From assembly GCA_019009955.1 (NCBI GenBank), contig CM032231.1, positions 105,196,001 to 105,260,000 of the forward strand: a DNA stretch of 64,000 bases, read 5' to 3'. Source of the stretch: Riptortus pedestris. Taxonomy: Eukaryota > Arthropoda > Insecta > Hemiptera > Alydidae. The stretch's first letter is position 1; every line of letters starts with the position of its first letter. Below are positions 1-10,444 of this stretch, in pieces. The notes beneath the pieces were generated by a model, which made no database searches, was not told the DNA's origin, and saw only the letters and a program-made list of their open reading frames with translations. The translations under genes were made by a program, and so were the position numbers.

Positions 1-146
1 CCTCTTCCAACTTCTGCAGGCTCTCCATGGTAGATCAATACATATCTGTTTTGATATTTCTTTTTTTAAGGTTCCCAACACGGCCGAATGTTTTCATAAT
101 CTTATGATTATGTTTCACTTTTAGATTTTTGAAGATCTAAAGGAAC
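1..146. other. No supported feature
   Basis: AT-rich sequence leading into the first HLE1 copy. No coding or structural signal is seen. Confidence 0.5.
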
Positions 147-530
147 GCTTAAGGGAAATCAGCTATTTTTGAACCATTTTCTCAAACGTGCATTGATCCT
201 GCTTAGGATAATAAGAAAATGATCCCAGTAAAAAATTATATATACGTACTTGTTCCTTACAGCTCTAGTGGTCGTAATTTGTGGTAAATTGTTACAAACT
301 CGATATATAAGTGTTACATGTACAACTAAATATCAATTTGCATAACGGCTGAAATGGGATTAGTGAAGGGAAGAGATTAGTGGGGGAGAAAATTTAAAAA
401 TCAGAATATCTCCCTGAAAACTTGTTTAAAATATAATTATCTATAAATGTTAATCTATTCATTTCAATTATTTAATTATAAATGTTAATCTTTTCAGGCT
501 TCAGTAAACCCCCGTCTATCTGCTAAGAGA
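147..530 (+). repeat. HLE1 copy, diverged, B-end half
   Basis: The copy starts at the B-end palindrome (CTTAAGGGAAATCAGCT) and continues through the family landmarks in order: a degenerate ATCGATCCT-like block, a short ATTATATATA tract, the CTCTAG(C/T)GGTCG motif, AACGGCTGAAATGGGA, ATATCTCC, and TTCAGTAAACCCCC at its right edge. It lacks the A end. The strong divergence suggests an old copy. Confidence 0.6.
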
Positions 531-1784
531 TGCATGTAAGTGCTGTACTCTCGTAATTCATGTGCCATTACTCGATCCTAGCACAGGCACTGTTCTGTAC
601 CCTGTCTGTACCCTACTAGGAAGGTTATGTATCCATTTTTCCAAAAGGCATCCAATAATATTAATTTGAAGTTTGGCTTCCGGATAATTTTGGTAATATT
701 GGATATTTTGTAAATTCAAAAAAAATGGTTAATATTACAAAACAAACACTTGACATTTCGAATATTCGAAAGAAAATCGTTACTTTTATTTTGTATCCTA
801 TGAATCTACATTAGCTGACTTGACCAACCCGTCTTTATTAACCATTCTCTGACTGGCACATCTAGTGGAAGGTTCTATGTATTGATGTAGCTGTTGTTGT
901 AGTTAACTCTTAGTGTCAAATTATACCCCCCCCCCCTAAAGGCAACATATGGCCGCTAGAAGAGAAATAAAATTGGTTTTAATAATCATTTCATGTTTTT
1001 CTTTTTTTTTTTTGGATCACCTTATTCATCGATTGAATACGTGAATTTAAATTGTTTATATTTTAAATGTTTTTAACGCAACCACAACACTAGAACCTAG
1101 TTATTCAAGTGGAGGTATTCACACACAATTCATGTAACACGTGTGGCAATTCATTAAGGACGATTGATCTGAAGAAGGAAATGAACATTTGCTAATTTTG
1201 AATGGAGAACTTATTATACTCATTTTCCACGTCATCCTAGATATACATTTAGATGGTAAATATTTCCCGGTAAAAGCTTTCCCGCGCAAGTTAGTGCACG
1301 CTCTAGTCAGCAGTGAACTCTCTCCCTGCTCATGAAGGCAGTTGCGTTCCAGCTGTTGACTGAATACATTACTAGTTACCTTCTGATTATTGCTTATTCC
1401 AGCTGGTTTTCAGAATATCCTTTTGTAAGTAATGTCAAAAAGTATGAGATTTACAAATTGTTGAGTATCCATCTATGCATCTGTGCTAGGTATGCATGTC
1501 AAATTTAATAAACGTCCTATATACTGTTAATAATTAACAGAATAAACACATTATCTTTATTCTTCCCGTAATTATTCTCTTTCTATTTCTTATTCTCTTT
1601 AGTTTTCTTACAATGTAGTTTTTTTTTTTGTATACATATTTTGTTTAATGGAGCTTTCACCCATTTTGTTGCCTGTCAGTTCCCTTGAAGGTCCCAGGCT
1701 TAAGGTAGTATAATACTTGGGCTTTGGCATCATTTTGACCCTAAAAGGCATTTGTATAATCGACTGTCGTTTAAATACAATGTT
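531..1784. other. AT-rich, no supported gene
   Basis: No sustained reading frame and no recognised repeat. It contains a C run near 927-936 and a T run near 1003-1013. I see nothing else to annotate. Confidence 0.45.
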
Positions 1785-2195
1785 TTTCTCCGGAATTCCA
1801 CGGGGGTCGGAGGTCCCTATAATGTTTACCCAAGGATTTCCTCCACACACATCGGAGTGAGCCGAAGGGCGCTAGACAGGATGTGGTTACCCTGGACTGC
1901 GTGCTGGGTCACGGGACCCCGGGTCATGAGAGAGCCAGCTCATGTGGAGCCGGAGACCACCCCGAGACGGGAGTCACGCCAGACTGTAAACACCGACCCA
2001 AGCTTCACGATTATATCAGTCCGACTCCTCCTAATCACAACTCCCCTGTCACTCGGCCAACCTAGTCTTTAAGCCCGGCCGAGCTATTATAGCCCAACCT
2101 CATTAGCGGATAGGGGCCCGGAGTACTCCCAGATAGCCCGGAGTAAATAATACTTAGCCGAATAGTCGGGGGCCGCCCCGCTTTACCCAAACCTT
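1785..2195. other. GC-rich island of unknown origin
   Basis: About 400 bp is far richer in G and C than its flanks, with CpG-containing runs such as GGGTCACGGGACCCCGGG and GCCCGGCCGAGC. Short frames overlap in both orientations but none shows a recognisable domain. The composition and sharp borders would fit the untranslated region of a retrotransposon, or a host CpG-rich element. I cannot assign it. Confidence 0.4.
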
Positions 2196-2384
2196 CAATC
2201 ATTTAATCTCTTCATCATAGGTTTTGGGACGACTCAAGAAGCAGTCAGTTCTCTGCAAGAAGACCGTTAGCTACCTCAAATTCGTCTATAAACCCAACCA
2301 TCATCAGATCAATAGGAAGGAATTTCCCGAGTTCCTCAGTAACTTGGAAGATGAAACGAGTTTCTTTTACATCAATGCCCTTTA

Positions 2385-2600
2385 AATAGAAGTAGTATAA
2401 AAAGGGGATTTCTAGCGCAATTTTCAAAATACCCTATATCCCCCAAAAAATACGAACGTGCTAATTTTACTAATTTCCAAATAATCACTACTTACTTTAA
2501 CTACCTAAACTTTTTAAACATTATAAATGGAATGTAAAATATGTCCCCAAGGAAAATTTGAAAATTGCGCTAGAAACCCCCTTTTTATACTACTAATAGA
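2385..2600. mobile_element. 204-bp MITE with ~37-bp TIRs and 6-bp TSD
   Basis: The element spans 2391-2594. Its left end begins AGTAGTATAAAAAGGGGA and continues TTTCTAGCGCAATTTTCAA. The right end is its reverse complement, with one mismatch in about 37 positions (A versus G in the G run). AATAGA sits directly outside both ends (2385-2390 and 2595-2600), as expected for a 6-bp target-site duplication. The interior is AT-rich and non-coding. A 6-bp duplication excludes Tc1/mariner (TA), piggyBac (TTAA) and hAT (8 bp), so the superfamily is left open. Confidence 0.75.
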
Positions 2601-2608
2601 AAATGTTA

Positions 2609-2800
2609 TTCTTTATTTATTTACGTCCACTTTAAGCTAATATGGATTATCTACAGGTTACCACTCTTTTCTAGTCAAGGTGACACTGACAATTTTATTT
2701 ATTGGGTTCGTCACTAAATAAATTCCTATTACCCTGGCGGAAAAGGAACTCACCACTTAAGGTTAGCTGTGTGAGATTAAAAAATTAAATGATTAATTAA
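2609..2800 (-). repeat. SINE copy (tRNA-derived), diverged
   Basis: Read on the minus strand, it holds the family body: a degenerate head, a diverged B-box area at AGTTCCTTTTCCGCC, the GAATTTATTTAGTGACG stem-loop, CACCTTGACTAGAAAAG, and a 3' tail with GTGGACGTAAATAAA. The head is partly lost. It lies tail to head beside the next SINE copy. Confidence 0.65.
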
Positions 2801-2804
2801 ATCC

Positions 2805-3057
2805 ACTTTTGCCAACTAAGAATAATTGGGATGAGCTATCTACAGGTTACCACCCGTTTCCAGCCAGGGTGGGGCTAAGGATTTTATTTAATGAATTCCG
2901 TCACTAAATAAATTCATTTTGCTCAGGCGGGAATCGAACTCGCCACTCTAGGTTTACCATGTGAGATTAAGTTCAACGCTTTATCTCAGATGGCTAACCT
3001 GAGCCCCATGTGAGATTAATATGAACGTTTTAACTCGCATGGCTAACCTAAGCCCCT
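2805..3057 (-). repeat. SINE copy with duplicated head
   Basis: On the minus strand the tRNA-like head reads GGGGCTCAGGTTAGCCAT (box A region), followed by GCGAGTTCGATTCCCGCC (box B, matching the RNA polymerase III consensus GWTCRANNC). The body has both conserved stem-loops and CTGTAGATAGCTCATCCC. The first ~60 nt of the head occurs twice in tandem (about 2943-3007 and 3008-3056), a local duplication. Confidence 0.75.
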
Positions 3058-3059
3058 AT

Positions 3060-3300
3060 ACTTAATTATTTTAAAAAAATAATGAAAAAAAAATAAAGTA
3101 CTGAATTAAATGAAGAAAAAAAAATAAAATAAATTATAAGAAAGTGAAATCTAACTGATATTTCTGTTTCGCTCTTCTCTAATTGATGATTGTATATAAG
3201 GAAAAATATATTTAAATGTGTATTTAGACTGGTGTATCTGGATAGTTGCATTCTTTTCAAACTATATTCAAGACTAAATTTGACCTATTTTGTTTGAATA
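3060..3300. other. A/T-rich spacer
   Basis: A- and T-rich simple sequence between SINE fragments. No gene is seen. Confidence 0.4.
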
Positions 3301-3373
3301 TTGGCGCCACTCTAGGTACACCATGTCAGTTTAAGACCAATGCCTTTACTCACATGGCTAGCCTCAGCCCTAC
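3301..3373 (-). repeat. SINE head fragment
   Basis: On the minus strand this is the SINE head only (AGGGCTGAGGCTAGCCATG ... CCTAGAGTGGCG). The body is missing, so it is a truncated copy. Confidence 0.6.
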
Positions 3374-3399
3374 GTGTAATCTTTCCCATGATCGTAATT

Positions 3400-3545
3400 T
3401 ATGTTTTTATTATTATTATTTATTAACGTTAACTTTTTGCAACATAGGCTAATCGGGACGGGTTATCTACAGGTTACCACCCTTTTCTAGCCAGGGTGGA
3501 ATTTTAGGACGTTATTTAATGAATTTCGTCCTTTATGTGTTTAAA
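3400..3545 (-). repeat. SINE body fragment
   Basis: On the minus strand it carries the body and tail of the SINE: CACCCTGGCTAGAAAAGGG, GGTAACCTGTAGATAACCCG, and TTGCAAAAAGTTAACG. The tRNA-like head is absent here. Confidence 0.65.
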
Positions 3546-3616
3546 TCTTAATAAATAAATTTTAAAAAATGTCCAGTTTGTTCTATTATTCTATTTTCTC
3601 CTGTTATGTCTATTTG

Positions 3617-3665
3617 TGGCGACTTATCGACAGATTTCCACCCTTTTCTAACCATGGCAGGTACC
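3617..3665 (-). repeat. SINE body remnant
   Basis: A short block (about 45 bp) resembles the SINE segment around the second stem-loop (CCACCCTTTTCTAACCATGG). It is very diverged. Confidence 0.4.
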
Positions 3666-3954
3666 TTTTCTCGACGGCTTTTTCTTTTCTCCTATTCTTT
3701 CACCTATTTCTCCATCAAAATGCATACTTGATATAGCCAATACAAAGGTAGTCGCGCGGGACCTTACATATGCCTCAAGGTCCATACGCCGTTCTGTAGA
3801 ATCGGAAAAGGGTTGAAACAGTACTGGTGGAAGGTAGCTAGGGTGGGGGCTTGCAGGTTCTATCCTCTATTCAGCAGTTCAAAAAGTCTCTCCAAGTCAT
3901 CTCTCAGATGACATGCGATTAGTGGAATTTTAATATTAACAGATATATAAGCAT
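3666..3954. other. No supported gene
   Basis: About 290 bp with no recognised repeat family or coding signal. Confidence 0.4.
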
Positions 3955-4152
3955 TTTCTCCTACTCATAGCATGACTCCTACTCATATCATATTAACAAT
4001 ATATCATATTAACGTGATGTATTGTTTGTTGTTATTTTATGAAGCACTTTATTTGAAGCTTAAATATTGTTCTCATTGAAAGCCTTCAGATAAATGTGTG
4101 ACGCGCTTGGGAAGTGTGTTTAGTTTACGCAGCCGCTGCGCGGCGGACTTTT
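3955..4152 (+). repeat. HLE1 A-end portion
   Basis: It contains a duplicated CTCCTACTCAT(A)G/TCAT block, the CACTTTATTTGAAGCTTAAA and TATTGTTCTCATTGAA landmarks, then the A end GGGAAGTGTGTTTAGTTTACG, hairpin ACGCAGCCGCTGCG, GGCGGAC and a T run. The hairpin stem is kept. Confidence 0.7.
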
Positions 4153-4526
4153 TTTTTTGTTGAGTTCACCGAAAATCTAAGGAGTTTTAAGGAATTACTT
4201 TTTTGACGAAGCTGGAGCCGGAGCTAAAGGGAAGAGGAGGAATAGTAAGAAAGCTTTGGAATCCTGCTAAAAGGGCCTTGCACTTGGGAAAGGCGAAAGA
4301 GAAAAATTAAAATCTCGTTCCCCCCTCCTTAGCCCCCCTTCATAACCCTCCCCTTTGTAAAATTATGTGTTTTCCAACGGCATAACCGTCCTTCCCGTTG
4401 TTTGTCTGCTCCGATTCATGCTCTCTTCTCTATCGACGTCAACAGCAGCTTTTCATTTTTTATATCTGTTTTCCCCGCCACTTTCCCTTTGGTCTTCTGG
4501 GAGATAAAATTAAATTTACGACCTTA

Positions 4527-4529
<3 letters not shown>
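4153..4529. other. No supported gene
   Basis: A purine-rich stretch (GCTGGAGCCGGAGC ... GGGAAGAGGAGG) leads to the CT microsatellite. Open frames across the CT tract are serine/leucine repeats produced by the tract itself. Confidence 0.4.
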
Positions 4530-4598
<69 letters not shown>

Positions 4599-4606
4599 CT
4601 CTCTCA
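4530..4606. repeat. (CT)n microsatellite
   Basis: A near-perfect CT dinucleotide tract of about 75 bp with two TCT interruptions near its right end. Confidence 0.95.
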
Positions 4607-5044
4607 CCCCAGATTGAAGTACTCGGGCCGTCGAAGGCGGGGTGGGGGTTGATTAATTTTATTCCGTCTCTGCTTTACGCTCATAGCTAGGTATTCCCCT
4701 AACGTTATAATTTATTTTTAATTTAACGAAAAGCCTGAGAGAACTGCCAATGATTCCTTTTTTTTCTTTCTTTTCTTTACACCATATTTCCTTGATGTTT
4801 CTGAGAACGACTGACTCAGGCCAACTTTTGCCCGTGTACCTCGACACACAATTCAAAACTGGCGTCACCTGTGTCCTGCCTGTGATCTTCAGAGCCTATT
4901 ATCGGAAAATGTAGCATTGATAATTCAAAAAAAAGGTATAGGGGTTGATAAAACGAGAATAATATTTTGGTAGATATCATAGCTATGGAATATTGAAAAA
5001 TAAGTCCGTCAAGCTACGTTAATTAAGCAGAGTTTCCGCGTGCG
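4607..5044. other. No supported gene
   Basis: Mixed-composition sequence. The open frames on either strand carry no recognised domain. Confidence 0.4.
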
Positions 5045-5456
5045 TCACGTATTTCCATTTATCTAACAAAGTAAAAGTTCAATGAAAAAAATATTTTAGG
5101 CTAGGTATTTAGGCTTAAAATGAAGTGTTTCATAGTACAGCAGCATCCGGGTATTGTTAATATGACAAGAGTAGGAGTAGGGGTTTTAATTTGGCCGAAA
5201 ACTAATTTAATTTGGTGACTGCCGTGGTTAATAATCAGGATAGTGGAACAACGTACTTAACAACATTTATGGAACATTATATTTGCAATAAGATTGTTTC
5301 TATAAATTTTTCGATCCGCCGCGTAATGACGGAAATATTTTGAACCTCCCTCCTGCCCGATTTCAGCCGTTAATGAACTTGATTTTTATTTTAACATAAA
5401 ACGTTTAGATATCCATTTTGGAAACAAGCTAGAGAGTTAACAGACAAATGCATTAA

Positions 5457-5515
<59 letters not shown>

Positions 5516-5602
5516 GAACCGATCTCATTTTCCTCTTTTCCTAGGTAGGATCGATGGACATTTCAGGAAATTTGACAAACTTCGCGTCATGAAAAAAAAT
5601 AA
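5045..5602 (-). repeat. HLE1 copy with (TA)26
   Basis: On the minus strand it contains the right part of the B side (AGGATCGATGGACATT reversed), (TA)n, TTAACGCTCTAG-type and AACGGCTGAAATCGG landmarks, and CCCCTACTCCTACTC. Both extreme ends are missing or eroded. An A-rich segment follows the GCGTCATGA block. Confidence 0.75.
5459..5510. repeat. (TA)26 microsatellite
   Basis: A pure TA tract at the fixed internal site of an HLE1 copy. Confidence 0.95.
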
Positions 5603-7287
5603 AGTATTTACTGAGTGAAGATCTTGTTGTACAGAAGGTGTCAATGGGACAAAACAGGAAAAGTGTACGATGAAATGTTAGAAATTACGAAAAGATGGCT
5701 TATATACTTGGTGAACTGGAAGGCTCAGAAATGATTTGAGATGGAAGGTACTCATGAAAGACGTACCTAAAGAACAAACGTGAAAAATATGCGAGGTGTG
5801 GATATATACCGGTTTGGTTACAGGGCTCAGAAGGGAACAGTTCTGTGCAAGTCTAAGAAGATATTCCGGAAAAACGAATAGAATGGCAGTTAATGTGGCA
5901 GCTGTCATCAGCCGAACTAACTAATGTGGAGGCGCATTAATTTCGAAATATTGATTATATATATATATTATAAATTTGTATGAAATGCCACACATTGATG
6001 GAACCAGCAACAACACACATGCATCATCATGTGCATTATAACTTGCTTTTCTCCTGCAAAAAAAGTTTGCTTAATCACAATATTTTTCTTTAAAAAAAAA
6101 AAAAAAAGTTATCCATTGTGCCCCGGGTGCAATCAAAACAATTATTAATGTTTTTCAAACAGGTTATATTTATCAGATGGGTCATAGAGAAATTAGATAA
6201 ATAAATAAATATATTAATTAAGAAAACACCATTTTAAATTATGGTGTTTGCTCGAAAGTTGAGTGATCATTAGACAGGTTTGGATTACTACTTTTTATTT
6301 TTTTAAGTGCAAGTTATTCTTAAATATTCCTTACAATGATTTATTTTTTTTTACAAGCAGAAGAAATGTCTGTCATTCATGTAAAGTTTTTACTGTGTGC
6401 ATGCGAGAGCTTTAGCTTCATCTTCTTCAGGCAAATGCTTAGTGTCTCATTATTTGTGTCAGGCCTGCCAGATTAAACTGTTTCTTTTCTTTGGTATATA
6501 CAAATTTTTTTTCCATAAATTTATTTTGAATGAACACTAAGAATATTATTAAAAGTACTTTGCATTTCTCCTAGTGCTATTTTGGCACTTTTAACTGGAA
6601 AAAAAGTAAATTATCTTTTTTCATTTTTTGTTTTGCATTTATTTATTTCGCATTTAGCAAATATTTGGCAATTCCAAAGGCATTTCTGCTCTGACGAGCA
6701 TATTTCTCTTCTTATTATAAAAGTAATTACAAAAAACAATGCTATTACAGCAAAAAGTGGATTTAGTGAAGAAAAAAAGCGCGGTAAAAATGAGACTAAC
6801 TTTAGTGGTTTTAATGAAAAGTAAACTTAGAGGTGGAAACCACTTCTTCGCCAATAAAAATCTTCATGACAGCCACTACCTTGTTGAGCTGATTTCTCAT
6901 TTTATTCTCGCCTTTTTAAGATTTTTACAAATACTTATTCTTTTTTATTCGCCTTACTTTTCATGACGGTTCGTTTTCTCTGGTACCTAAGTCACTTGCC
7001 TTTGGCCAAGTCTGTTAGTCACTTTTCTCACTGTAACTTGAGAAAACGTTAATTCAGTATCCGTTTGCTTGCAGCTGGGTATTGGCGAAATGAAGTCATG
7101 ATGAGATGTGAAATATTTTTGGTGGCAATGCACCAAAAACTATCCTTAATACTAGCATTTGAAATAAAACAATTCGTTAATGACCGATGAATTAATGTCA
7201 CTAAACATATTTTGTTGCTCCATTGCGAGATTAAGAAGATATGATTAAAAACCATTGCGTTGAGGCCTGCCATGATGGAAACCAAGG
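5603..7287. other. No supported gene (~1.7 kb)
   Basis: AT-rich sequence with a short (TA)n near 5953-5965 and an A run near 6093-6107. Several 60-80-codon open frames overlap on both strands, as expected by chance at this composition, and none shows a domain. The last ~30 bp (GCCTGCCATGATGG ... CAAGGCCCATGAT) is the target of the hAT element and resembles the sequence just beyond it. Confidence 0.45.
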
Positions 7288-7882
7288 CCCATGATTAGGG
7301 ACGTTGCGATACTATCGATAAGGGTAGGTATCGATACTTATGTTTCGATACAACGAGTATTGGTATCGATACTTTGCATCCGATATTTCAACGGTATCGC
7401 AACAAAAAGTTGAGTATCGGTATCGAACGTTTGATAATTTAATATCAACTAATTACATTAAAAGTAAATTAATAAAAATTTCGAATTTAAAGTAAATAAA
7501 ATACATGATAATGAGTAATAAATCAAATTATGTCGTAGTACGATATTTCAAAGGCAGGGATAAAGGATAACCGCCAATAGAGGATTACCTACATTCTTCA
7601 TCAATTTCCATAATGAAACAAAAAAAAAATTAATTTTTTATTTTATTTTAAGAAACAAGAAAACGTTTTTAAAGAGATAAAACTGACGTTTTATAACAGT
7701 AATAAAACACAATTTTTTTTTCTAAAAAACCTGATTTAATAACCAGAGGTGTTTCGATACCAATACCTTTGGTATCGATACTTTTAATGCGATATTATCA
7801 GAGTATCGATGCTTTTATACCAGTATGGTATCGATACCAGATATCGGATCGAATCCAGTATCGCAAGGTCCCTACCCATGAT
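7288..7882. mobile_element. Non-autonomous hAT-type DNA transposon
   Basis: The element spans 7296-7874 (579 bp). Its ends are TAGGGACGTTGCGATAC and GTATCGCAAGGTCCCTA, 17-bp inverted repeats with one mismatch. CCCATGAT lies immediately outside both ends (7288-7295 and 7875-7882), an intact 8-bp target-site duplication as hAT transposases make. Both subterminal regions are packed with TATCGATAC-type repeats in both orientations, as expected for transposase-binding sites. The interior is AT-rich and has no transposase frame, so it needs a helper in trans. The intact duplication suggests a fairly young insertion. Confidence 0.88.
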
Positions 7883-8444
7883 GGACCAAGGCCTGCCGAA
7901 TAGCTTCGGAAGGAAGGCGCAAATGGTAGGTACCATTACAGACGAAATTTTGATAATTCGTAAAAACAATATGTAAAGATATTTTATTATGTTTATTTAA
8001 ATATATTTTGGAGCTTCCTCTAAAAAAAAATTAAAAAAAATAGAAACAAACAAATTGTTATAAACATGAGATAAAAATAAAAATGAATATAATAGAAATA
8101 CGTCAAAAAATAGAAAACAAAAAAGAACAAAAAAAAATAGGTATCAACAAAACACAAAAATATAAATCAAGAATAAAAAATGCCAAAATAGAAAACAACG
8201 AAGATGCTTAAAAAAAATTACACTACAGCCAAAGTAAAAAATACACGATAAAGAAAAAAAGTAAACGAAACAATATATAAAAAATATTACTAATAAATAA
8301 TATAATAGGTTAAAAAATTATTAATTATCTACATTAGGGAACTAACTAAAAATATTAAAAAGAAAAAAAAAGCAGATGGACTACTAGAATATAATAAAAA
8401 TAAGATAAAATATAACAAGTACAAATTTGTATATGTAAACTACA
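7883..8444. other. A-rich non-coding stretch
   Basis: Very A-rich sequence with many short A runs. No gene or family is recognised. Confidence 0.45.
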
Positions 8445-9045
8445 AGATAGAAATATTCTAGACCTGAAGGAAAAACAATTATGGAAATATATCTGAATAT
8501 AATATATTCATTTTTTTGAAAACTATTTACTATAGCCAAGTGCTGTAATTTAAGTAATCCAAGAACAAAACAAGGGGTTCAACGGAACGTATTTGCACAT
8601 ATCTCACAAAGTAAAAGTTCAATGAAAACAGTATTTGGTATTTAACCGTGGAATAAAGTGGTTCATGGTATGAATGCTTGTTATTAATATGACATGAGTA
8701 GGAGTGGGGGTTTGCTGAAAACCGAAAACTACAAAATCCATATATCTTGATTAATACATATAAAAAAAAAATTATGTATAGAACAATATTTATAGACCAT
8801 TCAATTTTCAATAAATTTGGTTCTATACAACTTTTCGTTCTAAAGTGAAGTGACAGAGATATTTCCAATTTTTGAAATCCTCCTTCTAACCACCCCTCCC
8901 TCCCTCAAGTCGGATTTCAGCTATTAAGGAACTTGATCTGTGTTTTCATATAAAACGATTAAATATCAAGTTTGGTAAAGATCAAACAAAAATTACGACC
9001 ACTAGAGCGTTAAAATGTATATATATATATATATATATACACACC

Positions 9046-9079
<34 letters not shown>

Positions 9080-9170
9080 TCTCACACTCTCTTCTCCTGG
9101 GTAGGATTGATTGGCATTTGATGAAGTGATTCCATAATAGCGTCACGACCCCTAAGGGAAATCTGCTAAA
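8445..9170 (-). repeat. HLE1 copy, near complete except A end
   Basis: On the minus strand it runs from the B end (TTTTAGCAGATTTCCC at 9170) through the ATCCTACCCAGGAG block, the microsatellite, CTCTAGTGGTCG, CCCCCACTCCTACTC and on to the AATTACAGCACTTGG region. The microsatellite is compound: (TA)n followed by (GT)n. Confidence 0.8.
9018..9076. repeat. Compound (TA)n/(GT)n microsatellite
   Basis: A TA tract (9018-9039) and a GT tract (about 9048-9076) are separated by ACACACCTGC. They occupy the HLE1 microsatellite site. Confidence 0.9.
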
Positions 9171-9221
9171 ACGATGTATGTCATCTATTTCACTTTGATA
9201 CATCCATCTGGGGGAAAAAGA

Positions 9222-9435
9222 TTAGTTATTAACTTCTACTTTTTGCAACTAAGGCTAAATGAGACGGATTATCTATAGGGTACCACCCCCTTCTATCCAG
9301 GGTGACACTCAGGATTTTATTTAATGAATTCCGTAATTAAATAAATTCCTTTGCCCACGGGAGAATCGAACTCGCCACTACTAGGTTTACAATCTGACAT
9401 GGCAACGTTCAAACTCACTGGCTAACCTGAGCCAT
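9222..9435 (-). repeat. SINE copy, full length
   Basis: On the minus strand: head GGCTCAGGTTAGCCAGTGAG, box B GCGAGTTCGATTCTCCC, body stem-loop 1 around GAATTTATTTAATTACGG, stem-loop 2 CACCCTGGATAGAAGGGGG, and tail TTGCAAAAAGTAGAAG. About 210 bp. The middle of the head is shortened. Confidence 0.8.
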
Positions 9436-10444
9436 CTGGACGATATGTTTGGAGTACATTTTAAGTGATTAATAGCTTGGCTAATAGTGAGCCGGCCGTC
9501 TGGGATGGTAGATTCAGGAATGACGAAGCCCGCGGTAAGGTTGCTGAACTATCACGACCTCACGTGACGCCTCCTTCACTCCTCCGACGATGGCCTTACT
9601 CCAATTTCATCCTCCACCTACGTCAATTTCATCCTTATCATAGTTAAACTTTCTCCTTCACAATAAGTGATGCAACTATAAGCCTTAAACATATTTTATT
9701 AATTAAAAAAAAAACAGAATTTTGAGGACGCCTGAAGTCCTTTTGAGAACCCGTTGCTGACAAAAATACAGCAAGCTCTTGCTCTAATGTCTCACATAGT
9801 TAAGCGTGTATAATGCGAGAGTGAATCGTTAATGGATTAGTAGTGTATACTAATAGAGGATAAGTATGTCTTATCCTCAATGACTATTAGCATAAGACAT
9901 AGATCAAACTACCAGGGGTGCATAGTATGAATTGAGGTTTCTATAGAAATGCTAACATTGGTCAGACAATACATTAAGTTTATACTACTTGTTTACAGCA
10001 CTTACGTTCACGATGAAAAATGACGTAAAGGTTCTTTACCAGCAGTCCATCCATGCCGTTGTTTAGCAACCCGTACCTCGATGTCTACCTCCATGGCCAT
10101 GTGGTAAAAAAAAAAAAAAGACAGTTCAAGAAAATGGCAACACCCTGTAAAGCCAACAAACAGTACTTGTGGCATAAAAAAAAGTTAATGCTCGCCATGG
10201 AGTAAGAATCTCGAGAGCAGCTGAGTGTGACCTCATTTTATATCAAATATGTTCTGAACTAAAAGAGAAGCAACCATCAAGTCCAGCCATGATCCACAGT
10301 GCCCTTTGACAAAATGCAGCTCTGTTTATATTACATATATTCACCATGGCCCTCCAATACTAGTTGTAGTAATTAAAATAATAAATCATGTTTATCCATA
10401 AATTATAGTTCAGTTTTGTTTTTTTACAGTCCACTCAGCTCATT
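9436..10444. other. Unassigned, partly GC-enriched (9440-9650)
   Basis: Positions 9480-9600 are richer in GC than the surroundings (GAGCCGGCCGTCTGGG, GAAGCCCGCGGTAAGG). A 60-codon frame starting at 9465 has no recognised domain, and CCCGCG|GTAAGG would make a passable splice donor. Positions 9851-9889 can form a hairpin (TAATAG...AGGATAAG / CTTATCCT...CTATTA). The rest holds nothing I can support. Confidence 0.35.

Noticed and set aside
4398..4652. Ser/Leu-repeat frames over the CT tract
   Set aside because: They are produced by (CT)n. No unique protein segment of meaningful length is present.
9465..9647. 60-codon frame with GC-rich start and a GTAAGG donor-like site
   Set aside because: No domain, no acceptor partner and no repeat of the pattern. 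It is noted only as part of an unassigned region.
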